DNA of 64,000 nucleotides from Rivibacter sp049446155 (GTDB lineage: Bacteria > Pseudomonadota > Gammaproteobacteria > Burkholderiales > Burkholderiaceae_C), in NCBI RefSeq assembly GCF_049446155.1, contig NZ_JBMSEE010000001.1, positions 496,001 to 560,000 of the forward strand, given 5' to 3'. Made by a program: the position numbers and the translations under genes. The notes under the pieces were generated by a model that saw nothing but the letters and a program-made list of their open reading frames with translations, had not been told where the DNA came from and ran no database searches. This document shows, one piece after another, positions 63,982-64,000 of the stretch; the first letter of the stretch is position 1; each line of letters begins with the position of its first letter.

Positions 63982-64000
63982 ATGCGCCTGAGACTGAAGC
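63982..64000 (+). CDS. Possible start of a further gene, cut by window end
   Basis: An ATG follows CACAAT with a 9-nt spacing, the same arrangement as the -10 boxes seen before other starts in this window. Only six codons (MRLRLK) are visible, so identity cannot be judged. Confidence 0.25.

Overview
The window is a GC-rich chromosomal segment from a betaproteobacterium, most likely of the order Burkholderiales (Rubrivivax/Leptothrix/Methylibium-like). The evidence is the block order ompA-ubiG-gph beside gyrA-serC-pheA-tyrA-aroA/cmk-rpsA-ihfB-lapA-lapB, a tmRNA whose tag reads ANDERFALAA, a Burkholderiales-type porin and a MocR/GntR regulator. No 16S rRNA is present, so the genus is an inference. 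No tRNA, rRNA, CRISPR array, insertion sequence or prophage was seen.

Layout. 1-4.9 kb: an unrecognised protein, a secreted GH25 lysozyme, a soluble CadC-like winged-helix/TPR regulator and a small ORF. 4.9-11.4 kb (mostly minus strand): tmRNA, a giant DUF748/AsmA-like envelope protein, gph, ubiG and ompA. 11.7-24.0 kb (plus strand): a housekeeping superoperon for DNA gyrase, serine and aromatic amino acid synthesis, a fused AroA-Cmk enzyme, ribosomal protein S1, IHF-beta and the LPS-control proteins LapA/LapB. 24.0-31.0 kb: an accessory glycan cluster of two convergent arms, with seven putative glycosyltransferases (three of them paralogues) and one methyltransferase. 31.1-38.4 kb: ComEA-like protein, patatin phospholipase, an exported Gly/Lys/His-tailed protein, dnaE, a GFA protein and an epimerase. 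38.5-43.7 kb: TrhO, an exported cyanophycinase-like peptidase and a complete polar amino acid ABC importer, whose binding-protein and permease genes are separated by a 177-nt palindrome. 43.7-52.9 kb (minus strand): the full kdp potassium system (kdpFABC, corA, kdpDE) with an extra 31-codon membrane ORF ahead of kdpF. 53-59.4 kb: porin, BON protein, DUF1127 protein, MocR regulator, PspC/SHOCT protein, DUF3455 lipoprotein and an ECF sigma/anti-sigma pair. 59.4-64 kb: a DUF599 protein, an OsmC/FMN-reductase/pirin set opposite a LysR regulator, and gluQ.

How the parts work together: the superoperon couples translation, nucleotide and amino acid supply with envelope biogenesis, and LapA/LapB lead directly into the glycan cluster. 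The cyanophycinase plus basic-amino-acid importer suggests scavenging of external cyanophycin. The kdp block is a self-contained, sensor-controlled K+ uptake module in which a CorA channel gene is embedded. Several genes (ubiG, lapA, dnaE, trhO, corA, DUF599) have a -10-like hexamer 6-10 nt before the start codon and no Shine-Dalgarno sequence, which suggests leaderless or near-leaderless mRNAs. The items I rate most worth a second look are the palindrome in the ABC operon, the three-paralogue glycan cluster with its polysialyltransferase-like member, the cyanophycin scavenging locus, the small ORF before kdpF and the internal promoter inside the cmk part of aroA-cmk.
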